Assembly: GCA_902492655.1 (NCBI GenBank)
Contig: CABUMF010000022.1
Span: 1 to 31,742 of the forward strand
From: an uncultured Eubacteriales bacterium
GTDB taxonomy: Bacteria > Bacillota > Clostridia > HGM11514
DNA length: 31,742 bases
Direction: 5' to 3'
A program made the position numbers and the translations under genes. The notes under the pieces were generated by a model. That model was not told the origin of the DNA and did no database searches. It was given only the letters and a program-made list of their open reading frames with translations. Positions 22,881-29,650 of the stretch are shown here, piece after piece (within the stretch, counting starts at the first letter, position 1; the number at the start of each line of letters is the position of its first letter).

Positions 22881-23365
22881 AATATCGCACTCCTTAATTT
22901 TTCAATACCGTCAAAAAACCTCACCTCACAGCTTTTTGCACCGAAATTCACTGAATTTGCTCGCACAAGACTCTCGGCAATCTGCCGTTCTTCCAAATCA
23001 CATTTCCCGTAAAATAACACGGTCAGCTTAAAGCTGTGCTTGTAACGCATTTTATGGTGCATTTCGCCGCCGACAATCCGAAGGTACGGCAGAATATACG
23101 GAATTGAGCGGTCTATTACCGCCTTTATGCTTTCGGAATAGCAGCCGAATAAAATCGGACTTATTAAAATCATCTCGTCACATTTTGAAATGAATAACGG
23201 AATATCACTGCATCTGTCGTTTATTACGCATCTGCCCGGAGTTTTTATCCAACAACCAAAGCAGCCCATACAGGGCTTAACAATCGGGTTTGCGGAAAAC
23301 AGAATGTCATCCTTTTTCGCCGATAATATTTCGTTTTGTGTGTCATAAATAATCAGTCTGCTCAA
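22877..23365 (-). CDS. flavodoxin-fold protein with Cys-rich FMN reductase motif
   Basis: 162 residues. It carries CMGCFGCWIKTPGRC at 32-46, the Cys cluster found in many Clostridial NADPH-dependent FMN reductase/flavodoxin family proteins, and then ILISPILFGCYSESIKAVIDRS, the FMN-binding loop. The usual N-terminal GSPR-type loop is replaced by IYDTQNE, so it is atypical. The start is TTG at 23365, with AAAGGGTGA upstream; there is no better upstream start. Probable first gene of the leftward accessory run, but no clear promoter was found in 23366-23448, which holds only a weak 6-bp hairpin. Confidence 0.75.
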   Translation of the reverse strand: MSRLIIYDTQNEILSAKKDDILFSANPIVKPCMGCFGCWIKTPGRCVINDRCSDIPLFISKCDEMILISPILFGCYSESIKAVIDRSIPYILPYLRIVGGEMHHKMRYKHSFKLTVLFYGKCDLEERQIAESLVRANSVNFGAKSCEVRFFDGIEKLRSAIL

Positions 23366-23448
23366 TTTAAATCACCCTTTATCAGAACAACCGCAAGCCG
23401 TGATTATCATGCGGTAAAGCTTAAAAATTTTTGTTTTCACTTATGATT

Positions 23449-24066
23449 TTATGCCGTTCTATTTTTCGTGCGTCGCCCAAGATAACGAAAAACCCGACGG
23501 CTGTAATCTGAATATTCCGCACCGAATGTAACTGCAAGATAACGCTCCTCCTGAAGGATTTGCAGGTGCAACATCACGATTGCAAAAACAGTGAAGATTC
23601 CGGTCAGCAGGTTGAAGTACATGAGCAACACACCGATATATTGCAAATCAAAGCCCAAAAAAGCCGGATTGCGACTGTAAGCGTAAATACCGTCAGTTAT
23701 GAGTTTCGTTTTGTCTTTATCGGGAATGCCGGCACGCCAACTGTCTTTCATGCACAGGACGGAAACCAAAAAGATTATATCACCCGCCAAACTAACGCAT
23801 AATCCGGTAAAACGGGCATTTACAGGCAGATGACTCATGTCGAATACTATAGAAATTAATTGAGAAAGTATAATTCCTACGGTAGCAATGCTCATCAGCG
23901 TTTCCACCGTGTGGGTGCGCTTGTCCTTTCTGCGCCCTATCTGCATGGTCCGGATTCCGCCGAGCTTCTGCCTCCATTGCTTTATGAGATAAATTCCGTA
24001 AAATACCGCCATAACCAACAATGCCGCTATGCGGTAAGATATTGACTCTTCCAATGGCAGATTCAT
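23449..24066 (-). CDS. isoprenylcysteine carboxylmethyltransferase-like membrane protein
   Basis: 205 residues with about four or five membrane segments. The C-terminal half has the ICMT/phospholipid methyltransferase signature: LITDGIYAYSRNPAFLGF followed by EERYLAVTFGAEYSDYSRRV, the SAM-binding region. Bacterial relatives are usually of unknown substrate. The first residues overlap the end of the glycine-zipper gene (4-base ATGA overlap), indicating coupled translation. Confidence 0.83.
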   Translation of the reverse strand: MNLPLEESISYRIAALLVMAVFYGIYLIKQWRQKLGGIRTMQIGRRKDKRTHTVETLMSIATVGIILSQLISIVFDMSHLPVNARFTGLCVSLAGDIIFLVSVLCMKDSWRAGIPDKDKTKLITDGIYAYSRNPAFLGFDLQYIGVLLMYFNLLTGIFTVFAIVMLHLQILQEERYLAVTFGAEYSDYSRRVFRYLGRRTKNRTA

Positions 24067-24449
24067 AACTGTCCCCCTTTTTTGATACAGGTTCCAATGG
24101 CAAGACCGAGCAACATACCAAGAGAAATTCCAATGCCGGTATTGTTACCGAATGCCGTGCCGATTGCTGTACCGAGACACATTCCCACGCACATTCCCTC
24201 TGTTCCGTAATTTTCGGTCGGTTTTCCTTTCTTATCAGAATTTATTGACGATTCATTTTCGATTTCCGACTCGTTATTTTTGTCTTCCGCTATACGGAAA
24301 TTGCGTGCCGCAAAGAACATACAGGCGGCTGCCGCAAACAGTATTCCGCCATATGCAGGCTCAGCGCAGATAATTGTTAGAATTCCCGATATACTAATCA
24401 AAGCTCCGGCGCAGATGAGCATACGGGAAGTAAAATGCCTATTTTTCAT
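24063..24449 (-). CDS. small glycine-zipper membrane protein
   Basis: 128 residues. Two hydrophobic segments at about 9-47 are joined by a polar linker (50-82) to a C-terminal glycine-zipper stretch with GMCVGMCLGTAIGTAFG then GIGISLGMLLGLAIG, which would pack as two helices. No family is recognised with confidence. The start ATG at 24449 has an AACGGAGGGC SD. It is coupled to the ICMT-like gene that follows. Confidence 0.7.
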   Translation of the reverse strand: MKNRHFTSRMLICAGALISISGILTIICAEPAYGGILFAAAACMFFAARNFRIAEDKNNESEIENESSINSDKKGKPTENYGTEGMCVGMCLGTAIGTAFGNNTGIGISLGMLLGLAIGTCIKKGGQL

Positions 24450-24644
24450 AATCTTTGCCCTCCGTTAATCCTTTGTTAAAAGCGGCGGGAATATTGCCAC
24501 ACCGCTTAAGTCGATACATATATTATACAAAAAGTTTTCGGCTCAATATAGGCATTTTTTGCAGTAATATGTGTCTTTTTTATATATTCATTTTCAGTTA
24601 AGTTAAGGGATTGCAGAAAGCTTTTTTGATGATGTTTGCCGCAG

Positions 24645-24676
24645 TGTCCGATATTACAATGACATTATATCGGACA
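24645..24676. repeat. 10-bp inverted repeat flanked by GCCGCA direct repeats
   Basis: TGTCCGATAT (24645-24654) pairs perfectly with ATATCGGACA (24667-24676), loop 12. GCCGCA occurs on both sides (24638-24643 and 24679-24684). No T-run follows on either strand. The rest of the 24450-24741 gap holds an A/T-rich stretch with one TATAAT-like -10 for the leftward gene and no ORF that I can support. Confidence 0.5.
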
Positions 24677-24712
24677 AAGCCGCAATACATTTGACTCTGT
24701 GGGCGAAATTGT

Positions 24713-24736
24713 AAAAGCCAGGCAATTTTGCCCGGC
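24713..24736 (-). terminator. intrinsic terminator after merR-family gene
   Basis: Stem GCCAGGCA (24717-24724) with TGCCCGGC (24729-24736), one G:U pair, tiny loop. Read leftward it is followed by TTTT. It lies six bases from the stop of the MerR-type gene. Confidence 0.7.
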
Positions 24737-24741
24737 AAAAT

Positions 24742-25179
24742 CTATTGATGGGCTTTGTTATAAAGCTTTTGAATGTCCTTTGGGAGATTGTCGGGGAGCA
24801 TGGCATTGATTTTATCTTCGTTGCCGTCTGCTATGGCGGTGTCGTAATACCAACATTTGAATTCCAGCATAGCGAGAGTTTTTTCAAGCTGTTTTATTTC
24901 CTCTTTAATGGCAGTTTTTCGATGCTCAAATAATTCTTTTCGTTTTGTATAGCTTTGGGATCCTTCTGTCACCCATTCAAAGAATTGTTTTATATCCTTA
25001 ATTTCAAGACCTGATTTCTTTAAGCACTCGATTATTCGGATTGCTTCAAACTCGTTATCGCTAAAGTATCGGATATTACCTTTGCGCTCAAGATTGGGAA
25101 AAAATCCTTCTTTATCGTAATATCTCAAGGTGGAAATAGGGATATTAAACATCTCAGATACCTGACCGATTGTGTACAT
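24742..25179 (-). CDS. MerR family transcriptional regulator
   Basis: 145 residues. The N-terminal winged HTH begins MYTIGQVSEMFNIPISTLRY and contains YYDKEGFFPNLERKGNIRYF, the MerR signature; a coiled-coil dimer helix covers about 78-118. The C-terminus lacks a metal-binding Cys cluster, so a small organic or stress signal is more likely than a metal. The ATG at 25179 has AGAGG upstream and matches the family start; a 12-residue upstream extension is rejected. It is divergent from the operon at 25318-27716, whose promoter carries its probable operator. Confidence 0.9.
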   Translation of the reverse strand: MYTIGQVSEMFNIPISTLRYYDKEGFFPNLERKGNIRYFSDNEFEAIRIIECLKKSGLEIKDIKQFFEWVTEGSQSYTKRKELFEHRKTAIKEEIKQLEKTLAMLEFKCWYYDTAIADGNEDKINAMLPDNLPKDIQKLYNKAHQ

Positions 25180-25222
25180 AGAAAAACCTCTTTCAAATTC
25201 ACAGAAAATTTTCAAAAAACAC

Positions 25223-25253
25223 TTGACCTAAAGTTAGGTTTAGGTATTATAAT
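25223..25253 (+). promoter_or_regulatory. MerR-type promoter with 19-bp spacer and operator
   Basis: TTGACC (25223-25228), a 19-bp spacer and TATAAT (25248-25253). Over-long spacers of 19-20 bp are the hallmark of MerR-activated promoters. The perfect dyad ACCTAA-AG-TTAGGT (25226-25239) starts inside the -35, and a further TTAGGT follows at 25240-25245. Confidence 0.88.
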
Positions 25254-25317
25254 ATTATTATACAGCAAAATTGCTTTTATTTCAATAGAAATTTTTTATT
25301 TGGAGGAATTTGATATT

Positions 25318-26313
25318 ATGAAAACAGAAGTTCTTAACTTGGTTACAACATGGGATAAAACTTTCCCCAAGAGTGAAAAGGTAAATCACAGGAAAATTTC
25401 ATTTGTGAATCGATACGGTATCACTCTTGCAGCGGATATGTATATTCCAAAGAACGCAGAGGGCAAGCTTCCGGCAATTGCAGTAAGCGGTCCTTTCGGG
25501 GCGGTAAAGGAGCAATGTTCCGGATTATATGCACAGACAATGGCAGAAAAAGGGTTTCTTACAATCGCATTTGATCCCTCTTATACGGGAGAAAGCGGCG
25601 GTCTGCCACGATATATGGCATCGCCTGATATCAACACAGAGGATTTTATGGCGGCAGTTGACTTCCTTTCCGTACAGGATAATGTAGATGCCGATAAGAT
25701 TGGCATTATTGGCATCTGCGGCTGGGGAGGTCTGGCAATCAATGCAGCAGCACTCGATACACGAATCAAGGTAACAGTTGCATCCACCATGTATGATATG
25801 ACAAGAGTAAACGCTAACGGATATTTTGATTCAGAGGACAGTGAAGAAGCTCGATTTGCAAAGAAGCAGGCTATGAATACGCTCAGAACTGAGGAATATA
25901 GAAAGGGTGAGTATTCACGAGCAGGCGGATGTGTACCGCTCCCGATTCCTGATGATGTACCGTTCTATGTAAAGGATTACAGCGAATATTATAAGGGAAG
26001 ATGCTATCACGAAAGAAGCCTTAATTCCAATGAAGGGTGGAACAGCATTGGCTGTCAATCGTTTATGAATCAGCCGATTCTAAAATACAGTAATGAAATC
26101 AGAAGTGCTGTTCTTATCATACATGGGGAGAAAGCGCACAGCTATTATTTCGGAAAAGATGCATATGAGGCTATGATTAAGAACTGTAAATATGCTGCCA
26201 ATAAGGAGCTTCTAACTATTCCCGATGCAGTTCACACGGATCTGTATGACAATCTTGATGTAATTCCTTTCGATAAGATGCAGAAATTTTTTGAAGAGAA
26301 CGGAGTGCGTTAA
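25318..26313 (+). CDS. alpha/beta hydrolase with Cys nucleophile (YcjY/dienelactone hydrolase-like)
   Basis: 331 residues. VNRYGITLAADMYIP near the N-terminus is typical of the YcjY/DltE-like hydrolases. The nucleophile elbow is GICGWGG, with Cys in place of Ser, as in dienelactone hydrolases. Later IIHGEKAHSYYFGKDAY and DAVHTDLYD supply the acid region and the catalytic His. Probably cytoplasmic; substrate unknown, perhaps a lactone or reactive carbonyl derivative (inference). The ATG at 25318 is chosen, with GGAGG at 25302-25306. First gene under the MerR-type promoter. Confidence 0.87.
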   Translation: MKTEVLNLVTTWDKTFPKSEKVNHRKISFVNRYGITLAADMYIPKNAEGKLPAIAVSGPFGAVKEQCSGLYAQTMAEKGFLTIAFDPSYTGESGGLPRYMASPDINTEDFMAAVDFLSVQDNVDADKIGIIGICGWGGLAINAAALDTRIKVTVASTMYDMTRVNANGYFDSEDSEEARFAKKQAMNTLRTEEYRKGEYSRAGGCVPLPIPDDVPFYVKDYSEYYKGRCYHERSLNSNEGWNSIGCQSFMNQPILKYSNEIRSAVLIIHGEKAHSYYFGKDAYEAMIKNCKYAANKELLTIPDAVHTDLYDNLDVIPFDKMQKFFEENGVR

Positions 26314-26315
26314 TT

Positions 26316-26858
26316 ATGGCAAAGAAAGTATTGATTATTTCAACAAGTCTGCGTGGCGGCAGCAATTCGGATATCCTTGCAAGGGAATGCGAGAGGGGTG
26401 CTAAAGAAGCCGGACACGAAGTAGAATACATTTCCTTAAAAGGAAAAGAGATTAAATATTGCATTGGATGTTTAGCCTGTCAGACAAAGGGAAGCTGTGT
26501 TCTTAAGGATGATGTGGCAGAAATTATGGCAAAGGTTAAGGATGCGGAAGTAATCATTTATGCCACACCGATTTATTATTATGAAATGGCAGGACAGATG
26601 AAAACTTTGCTTGACCGATTGAATCCGCTTTTCTCTTCTGATTATTCATTCCGTGATATTTATATGATTGCAACTGCCGCAGAGAATGGGAAAAATGCAT
26701 TTGAAAAAGCATACAATGGCCTTCGCGGATGGGTAGACTGCTTTGAAAAGGCAGAATTGAAAGGCATTGTAATGGGTGGAGGAATAACCGGTCCTAATGA
26801 TGCAAGCAATCATAAAGACATTATGCAAAAAGCCTATGAGTTTGGAATGGGGCTGTAA
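26316..26858 (+). CDS. NADPH-dependent FMN reductase / flavodoxin family protein
   Basis: 180 residues. The N-terminal ISTSLRGGSNSDILA is the FMN phosphate loop; YCIGCLACQTKGSC (48-61) is the Cys motif of this Clostridial family; YATPIYYYEMAGQMKTLLDR is the second FMN loop. It probably reduces quinones, azo or nitro compounds with NAD(P)H. It follows the hydrolase gene by two bases and is part of the MerR-controlled operon. The 90-bp gap after it holds only a 21-codon ORF without SD. Confidence 0.9.
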   Translation: MAKKVLIISTSLRGGSNSDILARECERGAKEAGHEVEYISLKGKEIKYCIGCLACQTKGSCVLKDDVAEIMAKVKDAEVIIYATPIYYYEMAGQMKTLLDRLNPLFSSDYSFRDIYMIATAAENGKNAFEKAYNGLRGWVDCFEKAELKGIVMGGGITGPNDASNHKDIMQKAYEFGMGL

Positions 26859-26948
26859 GGATGAAGATATTCCTTATAATAGACTTGCTGTCAAAAGGAA
26901 ACATTAAAATCAAAATATCAAGATAGTACAGGAAAGAAGGTTTGTATT

Positions 26949-27716
26949 ATGAAAAAAATAGAGCAGACATCAGGCAGAGGTACTCTCGGCGAGTTTGCAC
27001 CGGAGTTTGCTCATTTTAATGATGATGTTCTCTTCGGGGAAAACTGGAATAATCATGACATTGATGTGAAGACGAGAAGTATCATCACGGTGGTCGCACT
27101 TATGTCTTCAGGCATTACGGATTCTTCACTCAAATATCATTTGCAGAACGCAAAGAATCATGGTGTTACACAGAGAGAAATAGCGGCAATTATTACACAT
27201 GTAGCCTTTTATGCGGGATGGCCAAAGGGATGGGCGGTTTTTAATCTTGCAAAGGAAGTATGGCAGATTAACGAAGGCGATTTACCATATGAAGATGAAG
27301 CTATGAGAGCACATGCAAAAGAAATGGTATTTCCAATTGGACAGCCAAATGATGCATTTGCGCAATACTTTATCGGAAAAAGCTACTTAGCACCTATATC
27401 TGCATCACAGATTGGTATTTTTAATGTGACCTTTGAACCGGGAGGTCGCAATAACTGGCATATTCATCATGCGTCGGAAGGCGGTGGACAGATACTTGTC
27501 TGTGTTGCAGGAAGAGGCTACTATCAGGAATGGGATAAGGATGCAATAGAAATGAAGCCGGGATGCTGCGTTAATATTCCATCAGGTGTGAAGCATTGGC
27601 ATGGTGCCGCACCGGATTCATGGTTCAGTCATCTTGCCATTGAAGTTCCCGGAAAAGACGGTTCAAACGAATGGCTTGAAGCCGTGACGGATGATCAGTA
27701 TAAAATACTTAAATAG
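26949..27716 (+). CDS. carboxymuconolactone decarboxylase-cupin fusion protein
   Basis: 255 residues. The N-terminal CMD/AhpD-like helical domain (about 10-110; KTRSIITVVALMSSG, then LQNAKNHGVTQREIAAIITH) lacks the redox CxxC of AhpD, so a decarboxylase-like or structural role is more likely. The C-terminal cupin (about 130-240) has metal ligands HIHH (171-174) and KHWHGAAPD. Such CMD-cupin proteins occur with hydrolases and FMN reductases in many Firmicutes. A good AAGAAGG SD precedes the ATG. It ends the operon; no clear terminator follows. Confidence 0.88.
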   Translation: MKKIEQTSGRGTLGEFAPEFAHFNDDVLFGENWNNHDIDVKTRSIITVVALMSSGITDSSLKYHLQNAKNHGVTQREIAAIITHVAFYAGWPKGWAVFNLAKEVWQINEGDLPYEDEAMRAHAKEMVFPIGQPNDAFAQYFIGKSYLAPISASQIGIFNVTFEPGGRNNWHIHHASEGGGQILVCVAGRGYYQEWDKDAIEMKPGCCVNIPSGVKHWHGAAPDSWFSHLAIEVPGKDGSNEWLEAVTDDQYKILK

Positions 27717-27790
27717 TCAATAAAATTGGTTTTATATGCGTTTTCGGCGACTTTTTGTAAAGGCGAACAATTCAGATATCCGACTTGTTT

Positions 27791-27859
27791 ATTCATTATT
27801 CATCAGCGAAGCGGTTTCACTATTCATTACAAAAATCCTTTCTTAAATGAATATTGAAT
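27791..27859. repeat. small imperfect inverted repeat, MITE-like remnant
   Basis: ATTCATTATTCAT (27791-27803) and ATGAATATTGAAT (27847-27859) are inverted copies with one mismatch; a further ATTCATTA copy lies at 27822-27829 and GCGAAGCGG lies between. It is non-coding and sits at the edge of the decayed sugar genes. The 27717-27900 gap holds nothing else I can support. Confidence 0.4.
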
Positions 27860-27901
27860 AATACAAAACAAAAATCTCATCTTAAAACGGGGAATATATA
27901 T

Positions 27902-28121
27902 TTATTTTGCCGCCTGCGATACCGCAATCCGGGTGTTGGCGGAATTTATGTCAAACGGCAGGGCGTAGCCGTCATACACAACCGATGCGAAACCAAGGTC
28001 AAGCGCCGATTTTATATATGCAAGATCCGTTCCGTGGTCAAGATGAACGCAAACCGGCACGCTTGATTTTTCCGCCACCATAACCATAATTCTGCCGATT
28101 GTGTCAAGCTTGCATATTCCC
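27902..28121 (-). pseudogene. fragment of class II ketose-bisphosphate aldolase
   Basis: The leftward frame reads KLDTIGRIMVMVAEKSSVPV, CVHLDHGTDLAYIKSALDLG, FASVVYDGYALPFDINSANT and RIAVSQAAK, then stops. This matches the zinc-binding HLDHG region and following helix of fructose- or tagatose-bisphosphate aldolases (FbaA/GatY type). Only about 70 of the usual 280 residues remain; both the start and most of the barrel are missing. It joins the kinase fragment out of frame at about 28121. Confidence 0.85.
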
Positions 28122-28275
28122 AGTAAGGCGTTGCGGCGCCGGCAAAGTGCGGCAAAACCATAATTTCTCCCGGTTCATCGGGGGTAACTTTTGATTCAAG
28201 AAGGGTGTGTTCCAAGTTCCCGGCAAGTTCTTTTCTGAACCAGTCCGTCAGTGCACCGCAGCCTTTAAGCTTCAT
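28122..28275 (-). pseudogene. fragment of FGGY-family carbohydrate kinase
   Basis: The leftward frame reads GALTDWFRKELAGNLEHTLL then PGEIMVLPHFAGAATPYWE, an internal piece of FGGY kinases (xylulokinase-like), in which PHFAGAATPYxx is a strong signature. About 50 of some 480 residues remain. After TPYWE the frame loses homology and the next bases are the aldolase fragment in another frame, so a deletion has joined two neighbouring sugar genes. Confidence 0.85.
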
Positions 28276-28328
28276 AATCATCACCGATTTAATTTTTACA
28301 TAAAACCGTTGAAAAATCCATATATTTA

Positions 28329-28356
28329 TTGACATTTTTTTAAAATGTGCTATAAT
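28329..28356 (+). promoter_or_regulatory. SigA promoter upstream of the SGNH remnant and AraC gene
   Basis: Consensus TTGACA (28329-28334), 16-bp spacer, consensus TATAAT (28351-28356) with extended TG at 28348-28349. It probably now serves mainly the AraC-type gene at 28692. Confidence 0.88.
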
Positions 28357-28382
28357 TAAAGTTGCAAATTTATTTTTATGGG

Positions 28383-28676
28383 ATGTTTTTAACGGATATA
28401 AAAAGATTGAAGATAAATTTTCTCGGCGACAGCATTACGGAAGGCAGCGGAGCAAGCGATCCTGCCGTAAAGGGCTATGTCGGCGTAATCGCAGAGCGCT
28501 ATGCGCCGGTTGCCGCAAAATATGCAATTCCGGCGCTTGATTTGTATAACGAATCGGGGATTTGTCCGGATGTTGAGGCAAATAAGCTTACATACACCGC
28601 AGATGGGCTTCACCCGAACGATTTCGGGCATTCCTGCCTTGCGGATAAGGTAGCCGGATTTATAAAATCTCTTTGA
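28383..28676 (+). pseudogene. internally deleted SGNH/GDSL esterase
   Basis: The frame keeps the block I nucleophile segment LKINFLGDSITEGSGASD and the C-terminal catalytic segment YTADGLHPNDFGHSCLADKV, with the DxxH pair. The middle of the domain, with the Gly and Asn oxyanion blocks, is missing: PAVKGYVGVIAERYAPVAAK follows block I directly. About 97 residues remain against 190-220 in this family. The deletion is in frame, so a short product may be made, but it should be inactive. The start is uncertain (ATG 28383 or TTG 28407, neither with a good SD). Confidence 0.82.
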
Positions 28677-28691
28677 TATGGAGATGAAGCA

Positions 28692-29558
28692 ATGAAGCAT
28701 TTTACCTATACCAATTTTTTCGGCGAGGACGACTTGATTTGCATCAGAAAGAGCGCCTGCAAATGGGTTGAACCGCCGCATACGCACGAGTTTATCGAGT
28801 TTGTGTATATTGCGTCGGGCAAAGGCTGGCATAGCATAAAAGGCACAAGGTATAATGTGCATAAGGGCTGCTTTCTGTTTGTGAATTTCGGTCATGAGCA
28901 TGAAATGGAAGCAACGGAGGACACGGTTTATTATAACATTCTTTTAAAGCCGGAGTTTTTTATAAACAGCGGAAGCGCTCTCGTGAGCGATAATGCGTTT
29001 GAAATAATGATGATCTCCTGTTTTGAGGAATTTCGGGAGCTGGCCGGAGAAAAGAGTATGATTCAGTTCCGCGGCGATGATATCCTGAAAGCGGATATGC
29101 TTGCCGAAACGCTGTACCGTGAGTATGACAGCAAAATTCCGGGCTGGGAAACGATCATAAAATGCAGCGCAATGATTCTTTTAACCATGGCGCTTCGGGA
29201 AATGACGCAGCAATTCGGAAATAAGACGAAAAGCCGCATAACCTCGGAAGTTCTCGATTATATCGAAAAGCATTATAACGAAAAGCTGTCGCTTTCCGAG
29301 CTTGCGAAAAAGAGCCTTTATCAGCCGTCTTATTTCAGTATGATGTTCCGTGAGTGCTACGGTATGACGATTACCGATTACATTCAGAAAAAGCGTATCG
29401 AAAATGCTTGCCGCCTGCTTCGCGAAACCGATTTGTCAGTTGATGAAATCGGAAGGCGGATAGGGTATGACGATGATGTAAGATTTTACCGATATTTCAA
29501 AAAACTGTGCGGAAGCACACCGAACGCATACAGAAAATCCAAATCAAAAAATAGTTAG
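28692..29558 (+). CDS. AraC family transcriptional regulator
   Basis: 288 residues. The N-terminal cupin-like sensor has PPHTHEFIEFVYIASG (28-43). The C-terminal double HTH (about 185-285) has LSLSELAKKSLYQPSYFSMM and IGRRIGYDDDVRFYRYFKKL, ending GSTPNAYRKS. Full length with GGAGATGA SD at 28681-28688. It lies directly after the decayed esterase, 15 bases on, in the same transcript. Family members of this type control sugar-use genes; its own targets may have been the neighbouring kinase, aldolase and esterase genes, now remnants (inference). Confidence 0.92.
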   Translation: MKHFTYTNFFGEDDLICIRKSACKWVEPPHTHEFIEFVYIASGKGWHSIKGTRYNVHKGCFLFVNFGHEHEMEATEDTVYYNILLKPEFFINSGSALVSDNAFEIMMISCFEEFRELAGEKSMIQFRGDDILKADMLAETLYREYDSKIPGWETIIKCSAMILLTMALREMTQQFGNKTKSRITSEVLDYIEKHYNEKLSLSELAKKSLYQPSYFSMMFRECYGMTITDYIQKKRIENACRLLRETDLSVDEIGRRIGYDDDVRFYRYFKKLCGSTPNAYRKSKSKNS

Positions 29559-29568
29559 GTTTTTTCAT

Positions 29569-29601
29569 AAAAATTGCCGTTGCAGTGCGGCAATTTTTTT
29601 T
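29569..29601 (+). terminator. intrinsic terminator after the AraC-type gene
   Basis: 11-bp perfect stem AAAAATTGCCG (29569-29579) with CGGCAATTTTT (29588-29598), 8-base loop, continuing into a run of eight T. Confidence 0.9.
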
Positions 29602-29608
29602 GTATAAT
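29580..29608 (+). promoter_or_regulatory. possible promoter overlapping the terminator
   Basis: A consensus -10 TATAAT (29603-29608) follows the T-run. At 17 bp the -35 would be TTGCAG (29580-29585), inside the terminator loop; it keeps only the TTG of the consensus. It would drive the surface-protein gene at 29651. Confidence 0.45.
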
Positions 29609-29650
29609 ATATTTACAGACAATGTTAAAATTAAAACAGGGAGTGATAAA

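Noticed and set aside
23390..23415. ACCGCA/TGCGGT hairpin between leftward genes as a terminator
   Set aside because: A 6-bp stem with a 14-base loop and no T-run on either strand is too weak.
26861..26926. A 21-codon ORF between the FMN reductase and CMD-cupin genes
   Set aside because: It has no SD, no recognisable sequence and is easily explained by chance.
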